From positions 124,001 through 188,000 of the forward strand of contig MU385733.1 in assembly GCA_022497155.1 (NCBI GenBank): a DNA stretch of 64,000 nucleotides, read 5' to 3'. Source of the stretch: Whalleya microplaca (taxonomy: Eukaryota; Ascomycota; Sordariomycetes; Xylariales; Xylariaceae). Below the pieces are notes generated by a model, which saw only the letters and a list, made by a program, of their open reading frames with translations, had not been told where the DNA came from and made no database searches. This document shows, in pieces, positions 22,988-34,700 of the stretch. How positions within the stretch are numbered: the stretch's first letter is position 1; every line of letters starts with the position of its first letter. A program made the position numbers and the translations under genes.

Positions 22988-24053
22988 GGATATGCCAACT
23001 CTATCCCTGTCAACCACAAAGGGATTCTGGATTGTATCAGCCTAGGACGCACATCCTACAAGGCTTCTTACCGTTATTACTAATGAATTATACAGTGAAT
23101 ACCCGAGGCTTTTGCTACGGGACGAAAGGGACTGTGGATACTATGTCGTTGGTAGGAAATGTACAACACGACTGTCATGGCGTTTGTTAGGAAGTTATTT
23201 ATGAGAAATAGGAAACATGGATGATGCGGCAATGCGATTGATGATGGAAGGCTTTTTGGAAGAGCCTTGGGGTGTCCCGTCTATATATAACCTTCCGCGA
23301 CATATCCTTCTCGTTTTCCAAAACTGGATGACACCCTGCCAGGAAAAAGGCAGACACAATATGCAACAATTTTGGGCTCATTTCTACTCTTCCACCACAT
23401 GATCCGGGTATCTATTCGCTCATCGCTGTTTTCATGACGTCCGTTCCGAGGTATAATTGGCATTTTGGGACATATTCTTCTTTCCTTTTCTTTTTTTCCT
23501 TTGCCCCTTTTTTCTAAGATTGTCATTTCACACATACTGTCCGGCATTTCCATTTTCATCATTGTTTGTTGCGTGTCGCAAAAAAGTCAAATTGTCACGG
23601 CATATTAGGAAGCATCTTTGAACTCAGCATATGGCTAGCGTGGAGCGAGCATCTTTCTTTTCTGTATACATCGGCATTCGTTTAATACTGCACTTGGCGC
23701 AGTGCTAGGAGGGAGCATATATACATAATATTGTATCTATCCACCTACGTATTTATCAGGGAGAATGGACAAAAACTAAGCTATGTAGCTTCATACACTC
23801 CTATATGCAATCTTTTCATCTATATTGACAATGTGTTTTGTTTGGTATATCAGTGCCTGCAACAGTCGAGCGTTGAGGTGACATAGGCAATCTATGCCGT
23901 CTCTCGAGACTCTGCCTAGAGCTGCGTACGGGCCCAACTGTTCTGCGTGAGGCAGATACTGAACCGAAATAAGGGGCTAGATATCTTCAGCATACTCTCT
24001 GCTGGGACTCAACGGCGCTAGAACTCCGGTGACCTCCAAAGCTCAAAGCTCTC
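22988..24053. other. Convergent 3' flank between glycogenin and the methyltransferase
   Basis: About 1.1 kb, AT-leaning, with T-rich runs near 23470-23515. It contains the 3' untranslated regions of two convergent genes. No other feature recognised. Confidence 0.5.
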
Positions 24054-24986
24054 TTATCCTTTACTCCCAGCCACCTTCCGCAGCACGCCAATAACCTGCC
24101 ACCGTTTACGTTCACTAACCTCCTCGACGCCGCGGTCCCAAGCCCACTCGCGCTCAACACCATCGCAGTCGCGCTCCCAAATCCTCTCGATCTCGAGGCC
24201 GGCGTCCCGCAACGCCGCCTCGGCGAAGAACCCGCGCATCTTCTCGCGCCCCGTGTGGAAGCCCCCCACGACCCAGGCCCTCCCCCCGTTCTCGCCGTCA
24301 CGCAGGAACCACGCGATCGAGGCGAGCAGGTTCGCGTGCTGCCACGGCATCCAGAGGCAATCGCACACGAACACGCGGTCGAAGCCCCCCCGGTGCGCCG
24401 CCGCGAGGGGCGTGTCCAGCGCGCCCCACGCGTGGCCCTCGACCGCGATCGGGGCCACGGGGGTGCAGGCGGGTTGTTGCGTGTTCGCGGCGATGTTGCT
24501 GCGCAGGTTGGACAGGATCACGGGCGCCGGGTAGTCCGTCACGAGCACGCGGGACGCGCCGAGGAGCGCCGCCATGAGGCTCGGTAGCGCGCAGCCGGCG
24601 CCGAGCTCGAGGCAGGCGAGGTTTTCGATGTCGAAGTCGCAACCGTGGTCGCTATCGCCGTTGGCTTTGCCTTGCTGGCCCCCTCCTCCGGTGCTGAGGG
24701 GTTGGTCTAATTTCAAGGTCCCGGCCTCGATCAGCTCCGCGAGCAGCAGGCTCGAGTTCCACAGGTAGTGGCTGAAGAGGGCGCGCTCGCGCTCGTCGTC
24801 CGGGTCCGCGAGCGCGAGGCGCAGCGGCCGCGGCAGGTGCGGCGACGTGTAGAGCAGGGCGTGGGCGGCGTCGCCGTGCTGGCACATCACGTCGTCCGGG
24901 AAGATGACGCCGAGCGAGGACGCCAGGAAGTCCTCGGGGTCGGAGCTGGGGGGCCCCTGGAACGAGAGGCGGGAGGTGAGCGCCAT
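24054..24986 (-). CDS. SAM-dependent methyltransferase, EFM7/NNT1-like
   Basis: An intronless gene of 310 residues. Its first part (LALADPDDERERALFSHYLW, then NSSLLLAELIEAG) matches the family's conserved entry helix. The Rossmann core follows: motif I LACLELGAGCALPSLMAALLGA (about residues 133-155), an acidic post-I strand VLVTDYPAP, then VFVCDCLWMPWQHANLLASI and a final WERDCDGVEREWAWDRGVEE region. This is the Methyltransf_16 group containing yeast Efm7/Nnt1, which methylates the N-terminus and Lys3 of elongation factor 1A; nicotinamide methylation was an older assignment. The gene is strikingly GC-rich compared with its neighbours, with long overlapping open frames on both strands. Substrate is inferred from family only. 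Confidence 0.85.
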   Translation of the reverse strand: MALTSRLSFQGPPSSDPEDFLASSLGVIFPDDVMCQHGDAAHALLYTSPHLPRPLRLALADPDDERERALFSHYLWNSSLLLAELIEAGTLKLDQPLSTGGGGQQGKANGDSDHGCDFDIENLACLELGAGCALPSLMAALLGASRVLVTDYPAPVILSNLRSNIAANTQQPACTPVAPIAVEGHAWGALDTPLAAAHRGGFDRVFVCDCLWMPWQHANLLASIAWFLRDGENGGRAWVVGGFHTGREKMRGFFAEAALRDAGLEIERIWERDCDGVEREWAWDRGVEEVSERKRWQVIGVLRKVAGSKG

Positions 24987-25025
24987 CCCGGAGAGACGAG
25001 GCTTGGGGGGCTTGATTCCTTCTTT

Positions 25026-25052
25026 CCCTTCCTTCCTTCCTTCCTTCCTTCC
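25026..25052 (+). repeat. CTTC tetranucleotide repeat
   Basis: Six to seven copies of CTTC, 40 bases upstream of the methyltransferase start; on the coding strand it is a GGAA/GAAG purine tract in the leader or promoter. Confidence 0.9.
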
Positions 25053-25298
25053 GGCACGGGGGCCCGTTTAGTGAGACACCAGAGCAGTGAGGGGATCACT
25101 CGATCACTCGGTCTCTGTGTGTGTATGTGTGTGTGTATGTATAAGCGTACGTCGTACGTACGTATGCAGGCAGTAAGCAGTAAGGTATGGCAATGAGTAC
25201 ACCCTTAGGTATGTGGGCTCATGAATTACGCCACCAGGGGAAAGATAGTCCGAGTAATGGGCCGGCCCAACGGCCCAGTGGCCGTCTCAAGTCAAGTG

Positions 25299-25311
25299 AA
25301 AAAAAAAAAAA
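25299..25311 (+). repeat. A13 homopolymer
   Basis: A run of thirteen A in intergenic DNA. Confidence 0.9.
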
Positions 25312-25644
25312 TCGTGGGGGTGGTGGTAAAAGAAAAGAAACAGTGCGGAACGGACCGTCGTTGCCTCGCTGGCTGGCTGGCTGGCGCGCGTGGCGTTCAA
25401 CGCGAAGCTACCACATGCAACACGATGACGGCGCCGATGTAGTGCGACGGCGTGAGATTGACAACATGAGACGAACCACCGAGGGTGATCGCGTACCTAA
25501 CTGTACCTAACTGCCAACCCTACTACACTACACTACAGTATGCAGGCTGGTTGGCTGCGCGCTGTTTTTCCCCCTGACGTTGAGCGGCTTGCTGCTGTGT
25601 CTGTGTGTCTGTCGTGTGTAGTGTAATGTAGGTATGCGGCGCTG

Positions 25645-25664
25645 CCGCCGCCGCCGCCGCCGCC
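25645..25664 (+). repeat. Intergenic CCG repeat
   Basis: Nearly seven perfect CCG units outside any recognised coding region. Confidence 0.9.
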
Positions 25665-26911
25665 TTCTCAGTTCCCCTCCGACCCCCTTTTACCTACACT
25701 GTACCTAACTTACTGTGATATGAGGGGGTATGTGGGAATGGAGGGGCAGTGTCTTGACCAACCCAAGCTTAGGCTGGCGTTCTAGATTTTTCTGTCCTTC
25801 TGGTAATAGATTTTCCCGCGGATTAAGCGCAATTTTCGATTAGTTATCCAAACTGGGTAACATAACCTCAACCGGTTTAATTCGCTGTAATTGTATGAGA
25901 CGAAGGAGGTCCAGTACAGTAGTGTATGTACCTAATTAGCAAGCGCTGCGCCTCTTCACCGCTTCCAGTGATCTGAAAAAAGAACAGAGCCAGTAAGAGG
26001 GTGGTTAGTTGATTACCTTATACTGCGTAGTCGCTGCACCTTAACGTAGTTGCTGCGACCCTACCTAACCAATGAACCTAGCGTACACGTGGAAACCGGT
26101 GGTGCTGCTGCTGCGCCGCTGCGCCTCCTGAGAGCACGAGACAAATTCATTACGGCGTACAGCCACACGAGACGGACTATTCCGGGACGCATGGTAGTGA
26201 GGCCTCTTGGCGGGCCCCCGATCGTTGATGATCCAATCAATTTCGATCCATGTTCCTGGCTGCACATCTGCAGCCTTCTGCAGTTTCAGTGCAAGGCACG
26301 AGATGAAGTTTTTCAAGGGACCTAGATAGACCGATGAAAGGCTGCCATCTACCAGGTTTGGCTATTCTAAGCACACACGTGTTGTTAAGGTTCGAAGAAG
26401 AAGCCATAAAAAGTAAGACGGGACGCTCGAAGGAGGATGAAGCTTAAATGCATTCAATGTACACGGTTTAATGATAAGCAGTAGGATAGATGTCACATGA
26501 TATATGTCCATATGCAAGTAGGTTGAGATCATATGTATGCCAGTAGAAGCGAGATAGATCTTTATTCAAACAGTTTGGTGTTCAAAGAACACCGTTGTAA
26601 AGCCAAAGTTAGACAGGGTATCAATTCATCACCGGGTCCGAGTTGCGTAGAAGCACTGGACGACACGTTAAAACACCAAATGCAAGTCTCGCCCCTTAGT
26701 CTGTAAGCCGCCAAAAAGAAACGATATATGCTCATTACGAGAATCCTCCTTCCCAAAATGGAAAATCGCTAACCATTACATATCCCACTGTACAAGTAAT
26801 AGAGCCAGCGCCATTCATGCTATCCAAGGTTTTGTTTTCGTCTCGTTCGTGATGATGGTGAGGGGTTAGGGTATATGGGTACAAGGGTGAGTTTAGGTGG
26901 TATGTACTCGA

Positions 26912-28912
26912 CTAGTGCTGACCGGCCATTTTCTGCATCTGCTCCTTCTCCTGTATGGTAGGGTCATCCGATATCCAGAGACCCTTCTCTTCGTCAGTGG
27001 CATCGAGGAAGGCCTCGGCCCGCTTCATCGTGTTGACATCTAGATCTGTCACGTATGAGTTGCCATCCGCCAGCTTGATGCGCACTTCGTGCTCGGTCGA
27101 CAGCATCATGTCGTCCTTAGCCAACCGGCGGGGGCCGTCAAAGACGGTTATCACCCGCTTCTTCATGGTCATTTGCCCCTTGTCAAAACCCCATGAAGGG
27201 GGGTAGTCCTTTCGGTTCTTGCGACTTTTACCCTTACCTGACAAGGGAGGGCCACCACGAGAATGCGTCATTCCCCGAGACTTCTGAACGCCATTCGGTG
27301 GGTTCCCCTTTTTCTTCATCGCCGGCGAGGTTAATTTTCTCCCCTTGAGCTCTTCATCCAGCAGATCGTCCTCGTCGGCCATCTCATCATCATCCTCCTC
27401 GTATGAGTTCGAAACGGTCTGCGTCGTGAGCGGTAGTTGGTTCTTTTCCAGTGTCTGGTGAACCTCCTTGTCGTTTTCCACCTCGGCGAGCCGCTTCGCA
27501 TTGATCGCCTCGGCAGGATCCTCTTGTTGGACGATGCGGAGTACACAATCATCCAAATGCTCGTAGAAGTCTTGGGCACTGCAAAAGGTAGCCGAGCAAG
27601 TCGAGCACTTGCCTGTGGCATCCGGCGCGTAGCCCGTGAGCTTCTTGCCATTGTTCGCAGCATTCGAAGTCTTCTTCCTGCTGTTGGGAGGGGCCTGTTC
27701 TACGCCGTGCACAGCAGTGAGATGTCGCTTGAAGACGTCCGCTCGGTTGAACGACTTCTCGGCAGCCGAGCCGGAACCGGGGCAGAATCCACAGACCATG
27801 GTGCCCTTGTAGTGAGTCAGAGTGTGCCGATTCTTGTCATATTTCCTTGCAAACCCCTTGGTGTGGTAGTCACACGTCTGGATGGGGCATTTCTCAGGAC
27901 GCTCATTCTGGTGCGTCAGCATGTGCGCCTTGAGATCCTTGAAATATTTACCGCATTCCGGGTGCGGACATCGCTGCTTCTTCTCCGACTCATCGCTGTT
28001 GTACGCATACTCGTGAGAACCTTGCGATTGATAGGATGAGAGGCTCTGCCGCCTGTTGGTTGACTGCGGTGGTACTGCGAAGGGGCTGTATTGGGGGTAT
28101 CCATGTAAGTACGGCGATTGACTGCCATTTCTCATTGCTGGGGCGGGGGAAGCAGCGCCGGAGAGCGCGGGTGAGTTTGGATAGGGATGTTGTTGCGGAG
28201 AGAAGCTGTTGGTAGCTTTGTTGTTTTCGTACCCCTGCATCGGCGGGGCCATTTGGCCGCGGAATTCGGGATGTATCAGTGAAGGGTCTGAACCAGGCGC
28301 TAAGTCAGTATTGATTGTCTCCACAGCCATGATTTCGCACAAGCTGCGAAACCAACGCGAAAGCCCGAGAGGAGCACCAAGGTGACCACTGCTCGGAGAA
28401 GAGACGTGCGCGGACTTACCAACAAAACCAGGCTTGTTTTCGAAGGCGATGTTATTGAATTCTTCCGCCACTGGACCGGAATATGAATAATCAGATCCTG
28501 TCAAGTAGTCGCCCGCGCCGACGATGCTGGGGTTGACCCCCAGACCAGTCGGTTGATACTCGGGAACAAGAGACAATTGGCCATGGTTCGAATTTGGTGA
28601 TCCCACTGTCGATGAGGGCGCGGATGGAGCCGAGGCGGTTGATGGCGGAACGCGCAACTCACCGTCTTCTGGGTACATGCTGGGAGACGTTCTGCCGTTA
28701 TACATGAAGTGCGCTTCTGGGTATACTGATCCAGTTAATCCCGGCGTACGAGGGAACTCGGCCTGTACGGTTCGGGGGAAGCTAAAGTCGTCCGGGCTCA
28801 TGTGCATATCGAGCGGTGGTGAGGCGTAGCCCGTATGAGGCTCGGGATAGAGCATGAAATCTTGTTCCTGTCGAGGGAACATATTGTAAGATTGGCTGGT
28901 GACCAATGCCAT
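26912..28912 (-). CDS. C2H2 zinc-finger transcription regulator, two exons
   Basis: Best model is complement of exons 26912-28299 and 28420-28912, 626 residues. The 120-nt intron has GTAAGT and CTTAG ends and a CTGAC branch site; it is stop-free and in frame, so an unspliced form would add 40 residues. The N-terminal half is Pro/Ser/Tyr-rich and disordered. Zinc-binding elements begin near residue 275: CPHPECGKYFKDLKAHMLTH, CPIQTCDYHTKGFARKYDKN followed by HTLTH, CGFCPGSGSAAEKSFNRADV followed by HLTAVH, and CSTCSATFCSAQDFYEHL. An acidic stretch (EEDDDEMADEDDLLDEE) and a conserved basic C-terminus (RKNRKDYPPSWGFDKGQMTM) follow. The organisation is of a filamentous-ascomycete-specific developmental regulator. 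A CON7-like identity crossed my mind, but I cannot confirm it. Confidence 0.82.
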   Translation of the reverse strand: MALVTSQSYNMFPRQEQDFMLYPEPHTGYASPPLDMHMSPDDFSFPRTVQAEFPRTPGLTGSVYPEAHFMYNGRTSPSMYPEDGELRVPPSTASAPSAPSSTVGSPNSNHGQLSLVPEYQPTGLGVNPSIVGAGDYLTGSDYSYSGPVAEEFNNIAFENKPGFVGKSAHVSSPSSGHLGAPLGLSRWFRSLCEIMAVETINTDLAPGSDPSLIHPEFRGQMAPPMQGYENNKATNSFSPQQHPYPNSPALSGAASPAPAMRNGSQSPYLHGYPQYSPFAVPPQSTNRRQSLSSYQSQGSHEYAYNSDESEKKQRCPHPECGKYFKDLKAHMLTHQNERPEKCPIQTCDYHTKGFARKYDKNRHTLTHYKGTMVCGFCPGSGSAAEKSFNRADVFKRHLTAVHGVEQAPPNSRKKTSNAANNGKKLTGYAPDATGKCSTCSATFCSAQDFYEHLDDCVLRIVQQEDPAEAINAKRLAEVENDKEVHQTLEKNQLPLTTQTVSNSYEEDDDEMADEDDLLDEELKGRKLTSPAMKKKGNPPNGVQKSRGMTHSRGGPPLSGKGKSRKNRKDYPPSWGFDKGQMTMKKRVITVFDGPRRLAKDDMMLSTEHEVRIKLADGNSYVTDLDVNTMKRAEAFLDATDEEKGLWISDDPTIQEKEQMQKMAGQH

Positions 28913-31000
28913 AAGATCCTTGTGCTGTTGTTGTATTCAAAAGATATGCAGTTACTGTGACTGGGAGTCCAAGGCCATGCGCTCACAGTGTCGCGTCTAG
29001 GAAATAAGATGACGAGGTCGATCTGAGATGGTAAAAGCTCACGTTCGTAAAACCTGACCCATACCAAGGACTATCAGGGTCAAGGTGGATGCAAGAAGAA
29101 CCAAGAGTAGCTAGAAGGTGTATGAAGGGGTCGCGACCCTTTTGAGCGAGACAACTGATGACGACGGAGAAACGCGAGGGTTTGTGTGAACGGGTATGAC
29201 GGCCAAGAATGTATCTAAGCGAGTCGAATGGAGATGTTGAGTGGTTGACGTCGAGGTATATTTTCTTCTTTCTGACCTAAGATCCCAGCTTTGACTTACA
29301 CGGCCCCACGCAAGCAGATGAGGCTCGGCAGGTAGACTGACTGGGTCAACGATAATTGAGGATTCTCGCCTTAAGTGTCGAACGGAAGAAACGACCGTAT
29401 CTATTATATATGGCTCTAAGGGGATGAGCAGCAACACGCTAAGAGCGAGAGCGAGAACGAGATAGATGGAGAACTCGGAAGACGGCTGGTCCTAAAGTAC
29501 TGAGGCCTGGGAGATGGGGGCAGGAACATCCCCTATGATGTCTTTGGGGGTTGACGGGTTGATATAGTGCACTTGCAGACATAGCCGCATCTGTCTGGAG
29601 TACGGATGTACATCTATCTGGGATGTGGATCTGTACGTTACTGCGTATTAAAGCATGGGTCGATTCGTAGGGCAGAGTCAACGCGGTACCAGAGCCAGGG
29701 GGTGAGAGGGGGGACAGTATGTACCTAGACAGCACAGCAGAGACTTGACAGGGGCAGGGTAGGGTACCTAGCCTGCTGCCTGCAACAGAGAATGAGGGCT
29801 GCCACCTGGAATAGAAAGTACCTAAGTACCTTGTACTCTGTACTCATTTTAGTGGGCCTCGGCTCCCCGGTGGTGTGTGTGGTGTGTGTGGTGTGTGAGT
29901 GCGAGTGTGGGATGAGGACGGGCGGTGGACAGACTTGGCGTCATACCGTTTCTGGTACGTATTTTAGCGAGTACTAGCAGTACATCAGTCGTTACTAGCC
30001 CGCGGTACAATATGGTAGCCATGGTAAGCATCTTAATTAGTGTGGTAAGAGGCCTGGCCCCGCCTGTCCGTCTGCCCGTGGTGCTGGATATATCTAAACT
30101 GTACTAGCAGTGCTATTAAAAGGAATTCCACTTTACGTGTGTTCCGTAGCGCGTTGTTGTGTCGGGCTTTAGTGGCCCGCGCGGAGAGACTTTCTTGAGT
30201 CTTTGGGATATGTTGTTCTTGGTTTATGACAATGACATCCACGGATGTCTCGTTCGGACGAGTGGTTGTGGGTTATGTCAGTGTGTTATGCCAGTGTGTG
30301 TGGGAGCCTTGTACTTGTACAATGCTTTCAAGACATAACCGGTCTCCTTGAGAAGACATGCCTACATGTAGGTCAGATCTCGCGTTTTCATTGGGGAAGA
30401 CAGATTAGTGGGACGGGTTGGTGCCAATCGGCCCCGGTAAACACTGAAGTCCTGCGCAGATTCTCATTTGTCTCTAGTAGCAGTACGGAGAAATCGTTGA
30501 GCCTTGTGTGTCAGTTGTGCCTGGCTGCCTGGCCGTGGCTTGTTGAAAAGAGGTATCGTTGAAAATCCCAATTGGCCTGTGCAGCGCGCTAGAATTCCGC
30601 GTTTGATGGCTAGCGGTCGTATGGGTCGTATATGTGTGGTGGATGTCTTAACTCTTCATCAGTCAGTGGGGCTCCGGTACGTCTCCAATATGAAAGATAC
30701 TCGCGATGCTTACCGACCCAAGATCACATATGTATTTAGGGCATTAGGGTCATCGCTAGCGCCGTGATGTACTTCCATCTCCCCCTAAAAACTTCAAGGG
30801 TCCAACTTTGGCTTTTCTTTCGCTGTAACCCTGGATATCCCAAATCCCAGAAGATGCGCTCCCGACAGGGGAGTACCCGGTCGGTTATGCCCAAAACAGC
30901 TTGGACAGATCGTTAAAGCCACAGTCTGGTACATTTGGTACGTCTATTTACTAGGTAATTGATTCATCAACTGTTGGTCTTTTGTCATGAGATTAATCGA
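28913..31000. promoter_or_regulatory. Upstream region of the zinc-finger gene
   Basis: About 2 kb upstream of the zinc-finger regulator. Several long stop-poor frames exist on the minus strand between 29.1 and 29.7 kb, but they lack convincing protein features and probably reflect leader and promoter composition. A GGTGTGTGT repeat lies at 29872-29898. Confidence 0.4.
29872..29898 (+). repeat. GGTGTGTGT x 3 tandem repeat
   Basis: Three copies of a TG-rich 9-mer; the last differs at its final base. Confidence 0.9.
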
Positions 31001-34000
31001 TTCGCGTCTTAATAATAATAATAATAGACACATACATGCAAAACGACAAGCATCTCCCATTCATGCGTTTTACGATAGATCTCAAGCGTACCAAAATACC
31101 ATCTACTTCGGTATCAATGAACATTACCTTCTTCTTTCTAGAAATGCCAGGAAGGCCATATAATGCTGGACAAGGATTCCGTTGCATAAACAGCATATTA
31201 TATAGATGTGGTAAACTGGTGCTGTAAAAAACGATATCACCAGTTCCTTGCAACAATCACTATAGGCGTAAGCATAAGCGTAAGGAATGGCTAAGCTTCT
31301 AATTTCTCTCGGGTATAGGCTACAGAATGTTTTTTCTTCTTCTTTTTCCTTCGTACTACAGAGTTATAAGAGTGGCTAGCCGATGGGAAACTGTCAAAGC
31401 CGTGAGGATAGATACGTACGGCATGCGGCTCCCGAAACGTATATACTATGTACGTATGTATCTAAGGGGTTGCGTGACACTGGCCCTTGCAGGTTAAAAA
31501 CCTCCCGACTTCTGCGAAGCCGAACCAAGCAACAAGGTTTGAGACATTTGGCACATGGGACTTTGGGGAATGCAAGATTGCCTTCTGGACCACCATGTTG
31601 TCTCGAATCTAAGTCCATATACCATACTACATAATGCCCACGCTATACTCCATCTAAGAGTATCTCATTCAGGGGGTCCGAATCTAGTAGAGGGAAGCGA
31701 GAGCTTGTCTCGAGAACGCCTAACAAGAGCGGGTCTGGCATCGACTGGTGCAGAACGAGCCACCGAATGACGCCCGCAAGACAGAGGCTTCATCGTTAGG
31801 TTTCCCGCCCGACTAGTGGCATAATCTGAGTACGGTACTGGAGCTATGGTGAACTAGCGGAGAGAGCTCCCGAAATCTCGATAGAGACATCGCCGGTCCA
31901 TGATTCAAGCATGTTCCTGTGCAATAGTGCAAGGAATTCGTCTCCATAGTTGCACAGCCATACGTATCTGCATAATGTATGCAATGTATGTCACCAGCCA
32001 ATCGCGATGCTGGCTGAACCCCAATCTGTGGTGCACCGCCCCCCTTTTTCTGCCGCTTTGGGAGGACGCACCTGTCATACAGGCATGATGCGATGCCATA
32101 CCTTAAGGCATTGCCGGACCACATACCGCTATTCAAGGTCGCAAACATCATATTCATTGGTACGTTCAACTACTATCTAGACTCTGCACGTCACGGCGCG
32201 ACATCATAAGCGCATTAAATTGAAGCGGCGACATGTCCCGAAACAGTCATTCACCAGCTGCCTTTACGGCAGCATCTGCTTCGCAGATGTCCGGGCAGGC
32301 GAAGCGGTCAACACCTCATAGGCAATCATTAGTATGTCAGATGGCAGCAGCATCGAGACAGAGCTTCAAAGTACAAGGGTGAATAAGAGGAGGGGGCGTG
32401 TGAGTCTTGCCTAAAGTGTAACGAGCCGCAAACGATCAATCCCCGGAATGCGACTGCGATTGTTCATGACTTAGAATAGAAAAGTGGTCTCGGGAAAGGA
32501 AAAAAAGAAACGAACGTATTCCGTCCACTTACTTTTGAGAACCTCTGTAGCTCGGAAATTTGCCGGGCTTGAGTGTAACACGGTACTGTCTGAAGGAGAT
32601 TTCACATATCTGAAGCTTATCATATACTACGTAGTATAGGTAGTTCGGCGTTTGATGCAAATAATGAGCTCCGAATACCGCTCCAGGTAGTGTAAAATTT
32701 GAGAGAAAGCACGTGCGTTTTGACCAGGCATTAAGGAAACACCGCAACCTGACAAGCCCGAGAGCCCCATGGTAAGCGGGCATAACCTTGGGTTAGCTAA
32801 TAAAGGATTCATAAACAGAGCAGAGTCCTGGCCAACTTCTAAAGATCGCCATGTTATATTTCCACAAACTTTCCCCAGAACTACTCTTAAGACAATAGTA
32901 TACAGCATCCTTACCGCGCAGTACCAAATATAGTTCGGTACTAAAGAATCAGAAAGTGATAGCCCGAGTTATCCGAGTTGCATTGGCAGCCCCAATATGT
33001 CAGGTAGAATATTACAAAGTGTGAAAGAGCCTGTGATGACGGTTGATACTACCACTACCTACGTGAGTATTTGCCTGTACCTGATAAAGTAGTCGGGCAC
33101 TGGTCAAATCACGACAATTAGGTATTAGATCAGCTTATATAGCACGCGTAAAAATCATTATATAAGTATTCCCTGGAAATGCCAATTCAATGGTTTACGG
33201 TAGCATAGTAAACTCTGCCTAATACATGTAATCGCCTCGGTTTAGTTTGCTTTTTAGTCCACATTGTAAGAGCAGGCTTCCAATTGTACATACATACTAT
33301 TATGTATGTATGTGACTTACATAATGATCTACTATGTAAGTAAAAGACTAGCGGGTAGACTAACACATTTGCCAAAAGTACTTACCCCAAAGCCTGCCGC
33401 TTTAGGCTCGGGTCGCCTTGTACTACGTACGTACGTATGTACATGTAGAATTTCTGCGTGGGTCTCTGGTAAGATTGGAAGACTAAAAGAGGTTAGCATG
33501 ACCCGTATGGTGAGCTTGGAGGTTGATTGGTTGCTTTACGTGCGGAAGGTTGTGGGGGATGTAAGCTAGCCAAAGTTTAAAAAAAGAAGTCTTCTGAGGC
33601 GGTGCAAATATTCGCTCCAAAACCTTCCGTCACAGAAGAGCATCGTAGCAAAAACGTCTACATAGTACTAGTTGAAGAAGAAACCCTTGAAATACTATAC
33701 TTACATACAAAATCTTGACTCTCAACTATATTGCGTAGACACGTCGTGGTGCGCAGGTAGAAGGAATAGCCTCATTCAGGATTCCTGGTGGTGAGGAAAC
33801 CTTGGTCTATTCCTAGAGTAGAAACTAACAGAGAAAACGCCTTGCCAAGCACATCCCATGCGGGTAATATAGTATACCAGATCTACTATATGTGCATACG
33901 ACATGTATAACATGCACATACATACAGTATTCACCGACGAGAAGAAATGGCACTGGAGTTCCTGAAACTATATTATCAAATTGAAACTGCATCTTAAGCA

Positions 34001-34680
34001 TGATCTTGTAACCCCAACCTTCCAGAACATCATCCTGTGTTGCAGATATGTTGTTCCCATGCATTCCCCTGCATAATGCGAACTTGATTGAGTGCCTTAT
34101 ACCACGTGAGGGTTCAGGATTGCCTTGATGGTTGCATCATGCTTACTCCGCGTGGTCTACCAATTTAGCAATACGTGATCATCGCTGCAGTTGGAAATAC
34201 TGTTGATTTCACTACGTAGCACTGAAAGCCGGCATGGGGTTCCCGTGGTTTATTACTTGACGTTTACCAAGCATTAATGGATCAGATAAGTGCGATATCA
34301 GGAACTATAAATACTGACCAATACAGAGGACGATAAGAGCGGACCGAGTCAGGGTTTAATGACGGGCCAACGATGATCAAGCTTCCCCAGATGCACCTTC
34401 TACACGTGGCAAGGTCCCTTTATTTTGACTCAACATGTGCCTCTGGCTGTTTAATCAAGCAATCGGAACGGCGGCAAAGTCCCGTGAAGAGGTCTATCGA
34501 GCGGTTTATGGCGTTATGATGGCAACACCTCAAGGTACTCAGCCCTACAAGAAGGGCGATGGATGGGGCGTTGTACGGCATCATTCCACGAGCCGGTCCT
34601 AGACATCGGTCAATGATAGGCAACTGACAGCCACCTCCATGAATTGATAAAGGGACCTGCATGTCTTAGATGCGCCCCTA

Positions 34681-34700
34681 GAATTGGAATGTTCCAATTC
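34681..34700. repeat. Perfect 20-base hairpin
   Basis: GAATTGGAA and TTCCAATTC are separated by TG, a perfect inverted repeat in a gene-poor region. Confidence 0.95.

Larger units (their letters stand above)
24987..26911. other. Repeat-rich intergenic region upstream of the methyltransferase
   Basis: About 1.9 kb between two minus-strand genes. It holds clustered simple repeats: a CTTC run (25026-25052), TG-rich alternation (25115-25140), GTACGTAC palindromes (25146-25165), an A13 run, GGCT repeats near 25371-25385 and an intergenic CCG tract. The part next to 24986 is presumably the methyltransferase promoter; the part next to 26911 is the 3' UTR of the zinc-finger gene. No coding exon recognised. 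Confidence 0.6.

Noticed and set aside
31383..31634. Plus-strand frame starting MGNCQSRE, resembling an N-myristoylation signal
   Set aside because: The remaining 75 residues are of random composition with no domain or splice signals; the motif is most likely chance.
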